From Alteraurantiacibacter aquimixticola (GTDB taxonomy: Bacteria > Pseudomonadota > Alphaproteobacteria > Sphingomonadales > Sphingomonadaceae): 64,000 nucleotides of DNA. The DNA is taken from NCBI RefSeq assembly GCF_004965515.1, contig NZ_SSHH01000004.1, forward strand, positions 1 through 64,000, in the 5' to 3' direction. The notes beneath the pieces were generated by a model. It was not told the origin of the DNA, made no database searches, and saw only the letters and a list, made by a program, of their open reading frames with translations. Every line of letters begins with the position of its first letter. Within the stretch, counting starts at the first letter, position 1. Made by a program: the position numbers and the translations under genes. This document shows positions 8,784-21,401 of the stretch, in pieces.

Positions 8784-9983
8784 ATGTCCAAGCATATCCT
8801 TGAAAAGCTCGCTGACACCAATCCGGAAGCCGAAATCTGGTGGGACAGCTCGCCGCTGGTCTATCCGAGCTGGAAGGAAGAAACCCTCGCCGCTGCCCCC
8901 GCGGGCAAGGCCGACGAATGGGCCGAGCAGCTCGCCCGCCTCTATGACCAGGACACGGTCAATGCGCAGGGCACGATGGGCTTCCGCGGCGTCACCACCA
9001 ACCCGCCGCTGTCGCTGCAGGCCGTGCAGCTGGACCCGCAGGGCTGGACCCAGCTGGTGAAGGACATCGCCGCCGCCAATCCCGGCCTCGGCGTCGAAGG
9101 CGTCTACTGGAAGATGTATCTGGAGCTGGTGAAGAAGGGCGCCGATGCGATTCTGCCGGTGTTTGACAAGTCTGGCGGCAAATACGGCATGCTCTCCGGC
9201 CAGGTCGATCCGCGCTTCGTCACCGATGGCGAAGCAATGCTGGAACAGGGCCTCTCGATCGCCGAAATGGGCGAGAACGTGATGGTCAAGCTGCCCGGCT
9301 CCAAGGAAGGTTACGAGGTGCTGGAGGAGCTGACCGCACGCGGCATTTCCACCAACAACACCACCAGCTTCGCCGTGGCGCAGTACAGCCGCTGCATGGC
9401 CGCTGTCACTGCCGGCCTCCAGCGTGCGAAGGCCGCGGGCGTTGACCTCAGCAAGTGGCGTTCGGTCATCACCCACATGTCCAGCCGCCTGGGCGAAAAG
9501 GGCGACTGGCAGAAGGAAGCCAAGCTGCGCGGTATCGACCTGTCGCTGGACGAGATCCGCGATGGCGAGGAAGCGGTGCTCAAGCGCGCCTACTGGTACG
9601 GCAAGAACACCAACCACCCGTCCAAGATGCTGCAGTGCTCGATGCGCGTGGAAAAGGACAAGGACGGCAAGACCGTGTCCCGCCATATCCAGGACTTTGC
9701 CGGCTCCGACATGGTCTACACCTGCCCGCCGAGCTACATCAAACAGCTGATGGACGTGGCTGACGAGCTGGCGCCCTTCGATCCCAAGGCGATCGAGCGT
9801 GAGCCGAACCCGGCCAGCGTCGAAAAGCTGATGAAGCTGCCCAGCTTCCGCCAGGCTTACGAGTTCGAAGGCATGAAGCCGCACGAATTCAGCAAGTACG
9901 GCGCATTCCAGGCGACCGCGACCGAATTCGCCGCTGCCACCCGCCAGACGGTCGATTTCGTCCGCATGGTTATGGAAGGCTGA
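8784..9983 (+). CDS. Transaldolase-family protein
   Basis: A 399-residue TIM-barrel protein of the transaldolase family. FRGVTTNPPLSLQAV corresponds to the TTNPS motif, VMVKLPGSKEGYEVLEEL carries the Schiff-base Lys position, ARGISTNNTTSFAVAQY matches the family's NVTLLFS segment, and VDLSKWRSVITHMSSRLG follows. It is longer than Escherichia coli TalB (317 residues) and is more divergent, so transaldolase activity itself is not certain. The ATG at 8784 with GGAG upstream was preferred to an in-frame start at 8607 that would add an unrelated extension. It stands alone and is followed by a strong terminator. Confidence 0.8.
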   Translation: MSKHILEKLADTNPEAEIWWDSSPLVYPSWKEETLAAAPAGKADEWAEQLARLYDQDTVNAQGTMGFRGVTTNPPLSLQAVQLDPQGWTQLVKDIAAANPGLGVEGVYWKMYLELVKKGADAILPVFDKSGGKYGMLSGQVDPRFVTDGEAMLEQGLSIAEMGENVMVKLPGSKEGYEVLEELTARGISTNNTTSFAVAQYSRCMAAVTAGLQRAKAAGVDLSKWRSVITHMSSRLGEKGDWQKEAKLRGIDLSLDEIRDGEEAVLKRAYWYGKNTNHPSKMLQCSMRVEKDKDGKTVSRHIQDFAGSDMVYTCPPSYIKQLMDVADELAPFDPKAIEREPNPASVEKLMKLPSFRQAYEFEGMKPHEFSKYGAFQATATEFAAATRQTVDFVRMVMEG

Positions 9984-10016
9984 CGCGCACAATATTGCGA
10001 TTGCGCATCCGCAATT

Positions 10017-10057
10017 GAAGGGGCGGGAAGTTAGCGCTTCCCGCCCCTTCTTGTTTT
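10017..10057 (+). terminator. Rho-independent terminator of the transaldolase-family gene
   Basis: A 14-bp perfect stem (GAAGGGGCGGGAAG / CTTCCCGCCCCTTC) with a 6-nt loop TTAGCG is followed by TTGTTTT, 34 nt after the stop codon. Confidence 0.9.
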
Positions 10058-10147
10058 ACATCGCATAAGTAAATGCACCCTCTATTGCCTAATTTGGATC
10101 GATATTGTTAGGTTGTGACGGCAAGGGGCGTTCTGGGGGGATATGGA

Positions 10148-12632
<2,485 letters not shown>

Positions 12633-12638
12633 GATACA

Positions 12639-13712
12639 CTAAACGAAAACCACCCCGTCCATCAGCTTGCGGGCGGTGCGCAGCAGGGCGGCGGTTTCCA
12701 CCTGGCCGTTCTCACCCACATTGAGAATGCAGGTCGTCTCCCCGCTGGGATGTTCGATGGAGAGCGACTTGCGAGCGCCCTCGGGAATATCGGCCACTTC
12801 GGCGGCGGGCGAGCCTTCCACGAGGCAGGCGGTCGCCGCGGTCACCGCGCCCAGCACGCCGATGCTGGCATGCGCGCGATGCGGGATGAAGACGCGGGTG
12901 GTCAGCGCGCCGCCATGCTTCGGCGGCGCGACCAGCGTCATCTTGGGCACGCTCTTTTGCGACACGTCGCCGAGGTTCATCAGCGGACCTGCGGCAAGGC
13001 GGATCGCCTCGATCTTCTCGCGGATCGGCGCGAAGGCATCGCTCTCCAGCTCGGCGCGGGTTTCATAGCCGGTGGCGCCGACATCCTCGGCCTTGAAGAC
13101 GATGCAGGGCATGCCGTTATCGATCAGCGTGCAGCGCACGCCTTCGATCACGTCGAACGCATTGCCGGTGGGCAGCAGCGATCCGCAGCTCGAACCCGCG
13201 GTGTCGCGGAATTCCAGCGGCACGGGCGCATGGCTGCCGGGCACGCCGTCGATCTTCGCATCGCCATCGTAATTTACCGCGCGCTTGCCGAGTTCGTCCG
13301 CCGGGGTCTGGACGGTAGCGACGGCGACCTGGCCGGTATTCTCCATGAAGATGGCGACCTGCGTCTCATCGCCGGTAGGCGCGACCAGCCCGCGCTCGAT
13401 CGCGAAGGGGCCGACACCGGCAAGGATATTGCCGCAATTCTGCGCATCGCTGACGATCGGCTTGTCGACGAAGACCTGCAGGAACAGGTAATCGACATCG
13501 ATCCCCTCGCGCTCCGACTTCCTGACCACCGCGACCTTGCTGGTCAGCGGGTCGGCACCGCCCATGCCATCGATCTGGCGCGGGTCGGGGCTGCCCATCA
13601 CGCCGAGCAGGAAGGCGTCGCGATCCTCGACATCGGCGGGAAGGTCTTCGGCGAGGAAATACCCCCCCTTGGAGGTCCCCCCGCGCATCCACATAACGGG
13701 TGCGGTAGCCAT
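12639..13712 (-). CDS. ligU: 4-oxalomesaconate tautomerase (PrpF family)
   Basis: A 357-residue isomerase of the PrpF/diaminopimelate-epimerase fold that interconverts the keto and enol forms of 4-oxalomesaconate for LigJ. Family marks are MWMRGGTSKGGYFL at the N-terminus, DGMGGADPLTSKVAVV, DAQNCGNILAGVGPFA, the second conserved Cys region GSSCGSLLPTG, and the C-terminal HPSGETTCIL. LigU of SYK-6 and GalD of Pseudomonas putida belong to this family. The start is ATG at 13712 with GAGG 8 nt upstream; TTG at 13715 directly precedes it. It follows ligK by 10 bp. Confidence 0.93.
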   Translation of the reverse strand: MATAPVMWMRGGTSKGGYFLAEDLPADVEDRDAFLLGVMGSPDPRQIDGMGGADPLTSKVAVVRKSEREGIDVDYLFLQVFVDKPIVSDAQNCGNILAGVGPFAIERGLVAPTGDETQVAIFMENTGQVAVATVQTPADELGKRAVNYDGDAKIDGVPGSHAPVPLEFRDTAGSSCGSLLPTGNAFDVIEGVRCTLIDNGMPCIVFKAEDVGATGYETRAELESDAFAPIREKIEAIRLAAGPLMNLGDVSQKSVPKMTLVAPPKHGGALTTRVFIPHRAHASIGVLGAVTAATACLVEGSPAAEVADIPEGARKSLSIEHPSGETTCILNVGENGQVETAALLRTARKLMDGVVFV

Positions 13713-13722
13713 CAACTGTGCC

Positions 13723-14397
13723 TCAGACCCACTTGAGGCCCATATCGGTCAGCTTCTGGCGGAAGCCATACATGTCGAGGCCAAGCACGCCGTCGGCGAG
13801 CTTCTGGCGTTTCTCTTCCTCATTCGCCTCGCGCGCCTGCGCCTTCTTGAGCACGTCCTCGGCTTCCTCGCGCCTGACCACGCAGACGCCGTCATCGTCG
13901 GCCACGATCACGTCGCCCGGGCGGATGAAGGCATTGGCGCAGACCACGTCGACATTCACGCTGCCGAGCGAAGCCTTGATCGTGCCTTGCGCGAAGATGC
14001 GCTTGGACCAGACGGGGAAGTTCATCTCGGTAAGGTCGCGCACGTCGCGGATACCCGCATCGATGATCAGGCCGCGCACGCCGCGCGCCTGTGCGCTGGT
14101 GGCGAGCAGGTCGCCGAAATAGCCATCCTCACAAGGCGAAGTCGGCGCGATCACCAGGATATCGCCGTCCTGGCACTGCTCGATCGCGGCATGAACCATG
14201 TAGTTGTCACCCGGCGGGACCGAGATGGTGACGGCCGAGGCGCCCACGCGCATGCCCGAGTAGATCGGCCGCATATAGCTCGCCAGCAGGCCCTTGCGCC
14301 CCTGCGCTTCATGCACGGTGGCGACACCGCATGCGCCCAGCGCATCGACAACTGCCTTGTCCGCGCGCTGGATATTCTGGACGACGATTCCGGACAT
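13723..14397 (-). CDS. ligK: 4-carboxy-4-hydroxy-2-oxoadipate aldolase/oxaloacetate decarboxylase
   Basis: A 224-residue RraA-like/HMG-CHA class II pyruvate aldolase that splits 4-carboxy-4-hydroxy-2-oxoadipate into pyruvate and oxaloacetate, the last step of the 4,5-cleavage pathway. Characteristic segments are [69 protein letters not shown] (the Arg/Asp metal and pyruvate site) and [14 protein letters not shown]. The ATG at 14397 has GGGAG upstream and fits the family N-terminus. It is the first gene of the minus-strand operon and is divergent from the LysR regulator gene. Confidence 0.96.
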   Translation of the reverse strand: MSGIVVQNIQRADKAVVDALGACGVATVHEAQGRKGLLASYMRPIYSGMRVGASAVTISVPPGDNYMVHAAIEQCQDGDILVIAPTSPCEDGYFGDLLATSAQARGVRGLIIDAGIRDVRDLTEMNFPVWSKRIFAQGTIKASLGSVNVDVVCANAFIRPGDVIVADDDGVCVVRREEAEDVLKKAQAREANEEEKRQKLADGVLGLDMYGFRQKLTDMGLKWV

Positions 14398-14492
14398 GGC
14401 GGAAGCTCCCTTGATCCTGCTGATTGATCCTGTTTGCGCGGTGCTCTGCGCCTTCTTGCGCCCTGCGCCAAATCCGAAGTTGGCGGCTGTCA

Positions 14493-14511
14493 TAACAAAA
14501 TGCTAATGTTA
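14493..14511. promoter_or_regulatory. LysR-type operator candidate in the ligK/LysR intergenic gap
   Basis: An inverted repeat, TAAC-N11-GTTA, ends 5 bp before the ATG of the LysR gene and lies about 95 bp upstream of ligK. The dyad and its position between the regulator and a target operon fit a LysR recognition or autoregulation site. Confidence 0.5.
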
Positions 14512-14516
14512 ACCTG

Positions 14517-15668
14517 ATGGACCGACGCTCGTTCAATATCCGCCACTATGCCGCTTTGGCCGCGACCGTGCAGCATGGCAGCGTGAGCGCGGCGGCCAAG
14601 GCGATCCACCTCACCCAGCCCGCGCTGACGCAGGCCATCGCCCGGCTTGAAAGCGACCTGGAATGCTCCCTGTTCGAGCGCGGCCCCACCGGCATGACGC
14701 CGACCGAGCCTGCCCTGCTGCTGGCCCCCCGTGCCGAGGCCGCCATCGCCCATGTCGGCAGCCCGCGCGTGACCGGCACGCAGATGCGCGCCTTCCTCGC
14801 CGTGGCTCGTGCGGGCAGCTATGCCGAAGCGGCGGCCAATACGGGCCTCTCCGCCGCCTCGCTCCACCGCGCGATTGCGGACCTTTCGGTGGCGTTGGGG
14901 CAGCGGCTGATCGACCGGCGCGGACGCTCGATCGCGTTGACGACGCAAGGGCAGAGAAGGGCGCGCGGCTTCGGCCTGGCGATGGCCGAATTGCGCGCCG
15001 GGCTGGACGAGGTAGCGGACTGGCAGGGCAAGGCGGCCGGCCGCATCGTGATCGGCGCCATGCCGCTGTCTCGCGCACGCTGGCTACCCGCCGCTCTGGC
15101 GGAATTCACCCGCAAGCGCCCGCAGGTGGATATTGCCGTGATAGAGGGCAGCTATGCCGAACTCTCCGGCCCACTGCGCGATGGCGAAATCGACTTCATG
15201 CTCGGCGCACTCCGCGAAGCCGATCCGCCGGACGACCTCGATCAGCAGCCTGCCTTTATCGACCGGCCGCAGCTGATTATGCGGCCCGGCCACCCTCTGT
15301 TGGTGGACGGCGAGAAGTTCGAGAGCGCGCGCCTGGCGGATTATCCGTGGATCCTCCCCGGCCGCGACACGCCCCTACGCCACTATTGGGAGGACATGAT
15401 GCGCCGCTGCGGGATAGAGCCACCGCATGTGGGTATCGAATGCGGATCGGTGCTGACCATTCGCGAGCTGCTGCTGGCTGGCGACGGGCTTACCCTGCTT
15501 TCCCCCGACCAGTTGCGGGTGGAGCTGGAAAGCGGGGTGCTCGCCTCCGCCCCCTGCCCGGTGGAAGTGCAACGCGCCATCGGGATCATCACCCGGCGAG
15601 ACTGGCGCCCGACCCGGTCGCAGGCGACCATGCTGGAGCTGCTGCGGGAGCAGGCCGAGGCCAACTGA
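14517..15668 (+). CDS. LysR-family regulator of protocatechuate catabolism, with two HTH-like segments
   Basis: A 383-residue LysR-type regulator, longer than the usual ~300. Residues about 7-70 form a normal LysR HTH (GSVSAAAKAIHLTQPALTQA). A second HTH-like block follows at about 88-145 (QMRAFLAVARAGSYAEAAA, then TGLSAASLHRAIADLSVALG and RRGRSIALTTQGQ). The effector-binding domain runs from about 165 to the end. By position, divergent from ligK and upstream of ligJABC, it is the likely LigR-type activator responding to protocatechuate or gallate. ATG at 14517; no clear Shine-Dalgarno sequence. Confidence 0.9.
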   Translation: MDRRSFNIRHYAALAATVQHGSVSAAAKAIHLTQPALTQAIARLESDLECSLFERGPTGMTPTEPALLLAPRAEAAIAHVGSPRVTGTQMRAFLAVARAGSYAEAAANTGLSAASLHRAIADLSVALGQRLIDRRGRSIALTTQGQRRARGFGLAMAELRAGLDEVADWQGKAAGRIVIGAMPLSRARWLPAALAEFTRKRPQVDIAVIEGSYAELSGPLRDGEIDFMLGALREADPPDDLDQQPAFIDRPQLIMRPGHPLLVDGEKFESARLADYPWILPGRDTPLRHYWEDMMRRCGIEPPHVGIECGSVLTIRELLLAGDGLTLLSPDQLRVELESGVLASAPCPVEVQRAIGIITRRDWRPTRSQATMLELLREQAEAN

Positions 15669-15739
15669 TTCGTAAAAATTTATGGGTAGTGCGTTCTATC
15701 CATTTGTCCGGGACCCCGCCCTGCACCAGATAGGCCGCG

Positions 15740-16546
15740 ATGGAAGAGAAGCTGGCCCTTGTCGGATTCGGTGAAGCCGGATCGACCTTCGCCCTTGCCG
15801 GGGACTGGCAGGGTGCGGCCGCGTGGGACCTGTTGCCCGAACGCCGCGAAGCCGCGCGTGAGGCGGGCCTCGTTTCCGCCGAGGATGCCGCGACGACGCT
15901 GGGCCAGGCCGACTTGGTCCTTTCGCTGGTAACCGCGGACCAGGCAGTGGTCGCGGCGCAGGATTATGCCGGGATGCTGAAGCCCGGCACGATCTGGTGC
16001 GACCTCAATTCGGTGTCCCCGCCCACCAAGCGCGCGGCGGCGGCGGCGATCGAAGCGGCGGGCGGACATTATGTCGACGGCGCGATCCTGGCCCCGGTCA
16101 ATCCGGCGCGGCTGAACGTGCCGGTATTGCTGTCCGGCGCCAAGGCCGATGCGGCGCGCGACCTGCTCACGGAAGCCGGCTTCGCCAAGCTCAGCATCGT
16201 GGGCGATACGGTGGGCGCGGCCTGCGCGATCAAGATGATCCGCTCGGTCATGGTCAAGGGTATCGAGGCGCTGACTTGGGAATGCGCCGCTGCGGCGGAA
16301 CAGGCAGGCGTGCTGGAAGAGGTGATGGCCTCGCTCGATGCCTCGGACAAGCCGTGGAGCTGGCTGGAGCGTACCGCCTACAACCGCGAACGGATGGAAA
16401 CGCACGGGCTTCGCCGTGCGGCAGAAATGGAAGAAGTGGCGAAAACGCTGCGTGACCTTGGCGTCGAACCCGTGATGAGCGAGGGGACCGTCAGGCGCCA
16501 GCGCGAGGCCGCACTAACAAACAGGGAAAGGGATCACGCAGCATGA
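15740..16546 (+). CDS. NAD(P)-dependent oxidoreductase, DUF1932 (6-phosphogluconate dehydrogenase-like)
   Basis: A 268-residue two-domain protein. The N-terminal Rossmann domain begins LALVGFGEAGSTFA, and the beta-hydroxyacid-dehydrogenase-like core contains VLSLVTADQAV and YVDGAILAPVNP. The conserved Lys helix is AACAIKMIRSVMVKGIEAL, and the C-terminal part matches DUF1932. The gene overlaps ligJ by 4 nt (ATGA), so it is co-translated with the 4,5-cleavage genes, yet no step of the standard pathway needs it. It might reduce a keto acid side product; that is speculation. Confidence 0.85.
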   Translation: MEEKLALVGFGEAGSTFALAGDWQGAAAWDLLPERREAAREAGLVSAEDAATTLGQADLVLSLVTADQAVVAAQDYAGMLKPGTIWCDLNSVSPPTKRAAAAAIEAAGGHYVDGAILAPVNPARLNVPVLLSGAKADAARDLLTEAGFAKLSIVGDTVGAACAIKMIRSVMVKGIEALTWECAAAAEQAGVLEEVMASLDASDKPWSWLERTAYNRERMETHGLRRAAEMEEVAKTLRDLGVEPVMSEGTVRRQREAALTNRERDHAA

Positions 16547-17568
16547 CGCTGATCATCGATTGTCATGGCCATTACACGGTGCTGCCCAAGGGGCACGACC
16601 AGTGGCGCGAGGCGCAGAAGGAAGCCTATGCCAACGGCACCGAATGGCCGCCTTATCCGGAGATCTCGGACGATGAGATCCGCCAGACGATCGAGGAAAA
16701 CCAGCTGCGCCTGATCAAGGAACGCGGCGCGGATTTCACCATCTTTTCACCCCGTGCATCGGCCATGGCGCCGCATGTGGGCGACCAGAAGGTGGCGAGC
16801 GAATGGGCGCGCCGCTGCAACGACCTGATCTATCGCGTCACCCAGCTCTTCCCCGATACCTTCATCGGCGGCTGCATGCTGCCGCAGAGCCCGAAGTCGG
16901 ACCTGTCCGAAAGCGTCAAGGAACTGCGCCGCTGCGCCGAGGAGCTGAACTTCGTCGTCTGCAACCTCAATCCCGATCCGGGCGGCGGGCACTTCCAGCA
17001 TCCGCCGCTGACCGACGAATACTGGTTCCCGATCTACGAGGCGATGTGCGAGCTGCAAATGCCCGGCATGATCCACGTCTCGGGCAGCTGCAACCCGGCC
17101 ATGCATGCGACGGGCGGCTATTACCTCGCCGCCGATACGGTCGCCTTCATGCAGCTGCTGCAGGGTGACCTCTTCAGCCGCTTCCCGGACCTGAAGCTGA
17201 TCATCCCGCATGGCGGCGGCGCGGTGCCTTATCACTGGGGCCGCTATCGGGGCCTCGCCGACATGCTGAAGCAGCCCTCGCTCGACAAGCATCTGATGAA
17301 CAATGTATTCTTCGATACCTGCGTCTACCACCAGCCGGGCGTGACCCTGCTGGCCGACGTGATCGACAACAAGAACATCATCTTCGGCAGCGAAATGGTC
17401 GGCGCGGTGCGCGGGATCGATCCCACCACCGGCCATTATTTCGACGATACCAAGCGCTATATCGACGCGCTCGATATCTCTGATGAAGAGAAGCATGCGA
17501 TCTTCGAGGGCAATGCGCGTAAAGTGTATCCGCGCCTCGATGCGATCCTGAAGGAAAAGGGTCTTTAA
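16543..17568 (+). CDS. ligJ: 4-oxalomesaconate hydratase
   Basis: A 341-residue amidohydrolase-fold hydratase that adds water to 4-oxalomesaconate to give 4-carboxy-4-hydroxy-2-oxoadipate. It begins IIDCHGHYTVLPKGHDQWR, carrying the metal-binding HxH, and continues with FTIFSPRASAM, GCMLPQSPKSDL, LNPDPGGGHFQHPPLTDEYW, MIHVSGSCNP, LIIPHGGGAVPYHWGRY and IIFGSEMVGAVRGIDP. All are typical of SYK-6-type LigJ. The start codon overlaps the preceding stop by 4 nt, and the DUF2218 gene follows after 11 bp. Confidence 0.96.
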   Translation: MTLIIDCHGHYTVLPKGHDQWREAQKEAYANGTEWPPYPEISDDEIRQTIEENQLRLIKERGADFTIFSPRASAMAPHVGDQKVASEWARRCNDLIYRVTQLFPDTFIGGCMLPQSPKSDLSESVKELRRCAEELNFVVCNLNPDPGGGHFQHPPLTDEYWFPIYEAMCELQMPGMIHVSGSCNPAMHATGGYYLAADTVAFMQLLQGDLFSRFPDLKLIIPHGGGAVPYHWGRYRGLADMLKQPSLDKHLMNNVFFDTCVYHQPGVTLLADVIDNKNIIFGSEMVGAVRGIDPTTGHYFDDTKRYIDALDISDEEKHAIFEGNARKVYPRLDAILKEKGL

Positions 17569-17579
17569 GGGAGAGGAGT

Positions 17580-17906
17580 ATGGTGAGCGACGCCGAAACT
17601 TCCGTCACTGCTCTGTGCCTCGCCAGGTGCGAGAAGCCGGAGAAGTATATCCAGCAGCTCGTCAAGCACTGGAGCCACAAGATGGCGACCAGCTATGACG
17701 AGGGCGACGGAATGGGCGCCTTCCCTTTCTCCGAACATGAGAACGCGGTGATGATGGCGCGGCCCGAAGGCATCGCCATCACCCTCACCACCGGGGACCG
17801 CGAACGCAACGAACATATGCGCGGCGTGATCGAACGCCATATCGATCGCTTCGCCTTTCGCGAGGCGCCGCTCGACTACACATGGACAGAAGCCAAGGAC
17901 GATTGA
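17580..17906 (+). CDS. DUF2218-domain protein in the lig operon
   Basis: A 108-residue soluble protein resembling DUF2218, with VKHWSHKMATSYDEGDGMGAF near the N-terminus and IALTLTTGD-like ITLTTGDRERNEHMRGVIERHIDRFAFRE near the C-terminus. The function of the domain is unknown; members often occur near siderophore or oxygenase genes. Here it lies between ligJ (11 bp gap) and ligA (3 bp gap), so it is certainly co-transcribed. A role in iron supply to or repair of the Fe(II) dioxygenase is possible but unproven. GGGAGAGGAG precedes the ATG. Confidence 0.8.
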   Translation: MVSDAETSVTALCLARCEKPEKYIQQLVKHWSHKMATSYDEGDGMGAFPFSEHENAVMMARPEGIAITLTTGDRERNEHMRGVIERHIDRFAFREAPLDYTWTEAKDD

Positions 17907-17909
17907 GAG

Positions 17910-19246
<1,337 letters not shown>

Positions 19247-19266
19247 TCGGAAACTGATGTGAACCG

Positions 19267-19357
19267 CCGTTCGTCCTGAGCCTGTCGAAGGACCGCTTTG
19301 CCTTCTGCGCCGTTGTCCGAGTGGAGAACGGCCCTTCGACAGGCTCAGGGCGAACGG
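19267..19357. repeat. Dispersed inverted repeat, family B (copy 1)
   Basis: A long inverted repeat with arms CCTGAGCCTGTCGAAGG and CCCTTCGACAGGCTCAGG and outer ends CCGTTCG/CGAACGG. It lies between ligB and ligC. A related copy is at 43750-43840. This kind of element is very common in proteobacterial intergenic DNA. Confidence 0.85.
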
Positions 19358-19410
19358 AAATCGGGTGACGCGCTTTGGGCAGCGCTCCCCGCCTAACAGG
19401 AGAAACCCCC

Positions 19411-20373
19411 ATGAAGATCGCACTCGCCGGTGGCGGCGCATTCGGTGAAAAGCACCTCGACGGCCTGAAGAACATCGACGGCGTGGAAGTGACCGCGCTG
19501 GTCGGCCGCACGATCGACAAGACGCAGGAAATGGCCGACAAATATGGCATTCCCTACGCGACCACCGATTACGACGAAATGCTGGGCATGGAAAATGTCG
19601 ATGCGGTGATCCTGTGCACGCCCACGCAGATGCATGCCGAACAGGCGATCAAGGCGATGGATGCGGGCAAGCATGTCGAGGTGGAAATCCCCCTCGCCGA
19701 CAGCTGGGCCGATGCCGAAGCGGTGATGAAGAAGCAGGAAGAGACGGGCCTCGTCTGCATGGCCGGCCATACCCGCCGCTTCAATCCCAGCCACCAATAC
19801 GTCAAGCAGCAGATCGAAGCGGGCAAGTTCAACGTCCTGTCGATGGACGTCGAAACCTATTTCTTCCGCCGCGAGAACAAGAACGCCAAGGGCGAGCCGC
19901 GCAGCTGGACCGACCACCTGCTGTGGCACCATTCCGCGCATACGATCGACATCTTCCAGTACATGACCGGCTCCAAGGTCGTGAAGGCGAATATCCTGCA
20001 GGGCCCCAAGCATCCCGATCTCGGCATCGCCATGGACCAGTCGATCCAGATGAAGACCGATAAAGGCCAGATCCTGACCCTGTCACTGTCGTTCAACAAT
20101 GAAGGGCCCTTCGGCACCTTCTTCCGCTATATCGGCGATACCGCGACCTACCTTGCGCGCTATGACGATCTCTACACCGGCGCGGACGAGCCGATCGACC
20201 TGTCGGGCGTCGATGTGCCGTCGAACAACGGGATCGAGCTGCAGGACCGTGAATTCATCGCCGCGATCCGCGAAGGGCGGGAGCCGAACAGCTCGGTCCA
20301 TGGCGTGATCGAATGCTATCGCACCATCGGCCAGCTCGCCGCCTCTCTCGAAGAGCAGGACGGCTGGTCCTGA
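19411..20373 (+). CDS. ligC: 4-carboxy-2-hydroxymuconate-6-semialdehyde dehydrogenase
   Basis: A 320-residue Gfo/Idh/MocA-family oxidoreductase that oxidises the hemiacetal of the LigAB product to 2-pyrone-4,6-dicarboxylate, using NADP. The Rossmann start is MKIALAGGGAFGEKHLDGL, followed by AVILCTPTQMHAEQAI, GKHVEVEIPLADSWADAE, MAGHTRRFNPSHQYV, SWTDHLLWHHSAHTIDIF and IELQDREFIAAIREGREPN, all as in SYK-6 LigC. The ATG at 19411 follows AGGAG. It is separated from ligB by a repeat element of about 90 bp but is on the same strand and probably in the same transcript. Confidence 0.97.
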   Translation: MKIALAGGGAFGEKHLDGLKNIDGVEVTALVGRTIDKTQEMADKYGIPYATTDYDEMLGMENVDAVILCTPTQMHAEQAIKAMDAGKHVEVEIPLADSWADAEAVMKKQEETGLVCMAGHTRRFNPSHQYVKQQIEAGKFNVLSMDVETYFFRRENKNAKGEPRSWTDHLLWHHSAHTIDIFQYMTGSKVVKANILQGPKHPDLGIAMDQSIQMKTDKGQILTLSLSFNNEGPFGTFFRYIGDTATYLARYDDLYTGADEPIDLSGVDVPSNNGIELQDREFIAAIREGREPNSSVHGVIECYRTIGQLAASLEEQDGWS

Positions 20374-21374
20374 TGGCTATCGCGAAGCGCGAAATTGGCG
20401 GGCGGGCGCTTCACCCGGTGGGCTTGGGATGCATGAACGTGTCCTGGGCCTATGCCTCGCCGCCGCCGCATGAGGATTGCGTCAAGCTGCTCCACCGTGC
20501 GCTGGACCTTGGCTACGACCATCTCGACACCGCGCGCATCTATGGCGCGGGCAAGAACGAGGCGCTGATCGGCGAGGCGCTGAAAGGCCGCCGGAGCGAG
20601 TTCTTCCTCGCTTCGAAATGCGGCATCGTGGTGGACGGACCCAAGCGCGGCGTCGATTGCTCGCCCGACAAGATCGCAGCCGATATCGAGACCAGCCTCG
20701 AGCTGCTGCAAACCGATCATATCGATCTCTACTACATGCACCGCTTCGATCCCAAGGTGCCGATCGCCGACAGCGTGGGCGCGCTGGCCCGCGCGATCGA
20801 GCAGGGCAAGATCGGCGCCTATGGCGTCTCCGAATGGTCCGCCGCCCACATCCGGGAAGCGCATGGCGTCCATCCGGTCGGCGCGGTGCAGACCGAATAT
20901 TCGCTATGGACGCGCAATGTGGAGCTGGGCGTGCTGCCGGTGTGCGAGGAACTGGGCATCCCGCTCGTCGCCTTCAGCCCCGTGGGGCGCGGGGCGCTGG
21001 GCGGCGTGCTGAAGGACCCCTCGACGCTTGAGGAGCAGGACCTGCGCAACAAGATGCCGCGCTTCAATGCGGAGAACTGGCCCAAGAACCTCGCCTTGAT
21101 CGAGCAGTTCGTGGCGCTGGCGGAAGGCGCGGGCGTCACGCCCGGCCAGCTCGCCAATCGCTGGGTGCTGGCGCAGAGCGATGTGCTCCACGTCATCCCC
21201 GGCACCACCAACCTCCAGCACCTGGAGGACAATTACAACGCGGCCAATGTCGAGATCGCGGACGATGTGCTGGCCAAGGCCGATGCGCTGATCAATCATT
21301 CCACCGTCCACGGCCATCGCTATCACGATGCCATAAGGCCCACGATCGATACCGAGGAATTCGAGGACGCGTGA
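20373..21374 (+). CDS. Aldo/keto reductase
   Basis: A 333-residue (beta/alpha)8 NADPH-dependent reductase. The tetrad is visible: Asp and Tyr in HLDTARIYGAGKNE, Lys in FFLASKCGIV, and His in IDLYYMHRFDPK. The cofactor segment lies in VIPGTTNLQHLEDN. Its ATG overlaps the ligC stop by one base (TGATG), indicating translational coupling. The pathway does not require such an enzyme, so it may reduce an aldehyde or semialdehyde by-product; the substrate is unknown. Confidence 0.9.
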   Translation: MAIAKREIGGRALHPVGLGCMNVSWAYASPPPHEDCVKLLHRALDLGYDHLDTARIYGAGKNEALIGEALKGRRSEFFLASKCGIVVDGPKRGVDCSPDKIAADIETSLELLQTDHIDLYYMHRFDPKVPIADSVGALARAIEQGKIGAYGVSEWSAAHIREAHGVHPVGAVQTEYSLWTRNVELGVLPVCEELGIPLVAFSPVGRGALGGVLKDPSTLEEQDLRNKMPRFNAENWPKNLALIEQFVALAEGAGVTPGQLANRWVLAQSDVLHVIPGTTNLQHLEDNYNAANVEIADDVLAKADALINHSTVHGHRYHDAIRPTIDTEEFEDA

Positions 21375-21401
21375 CAAGCGGCCCGGGGGAGGGGCCTGAG
21401 C

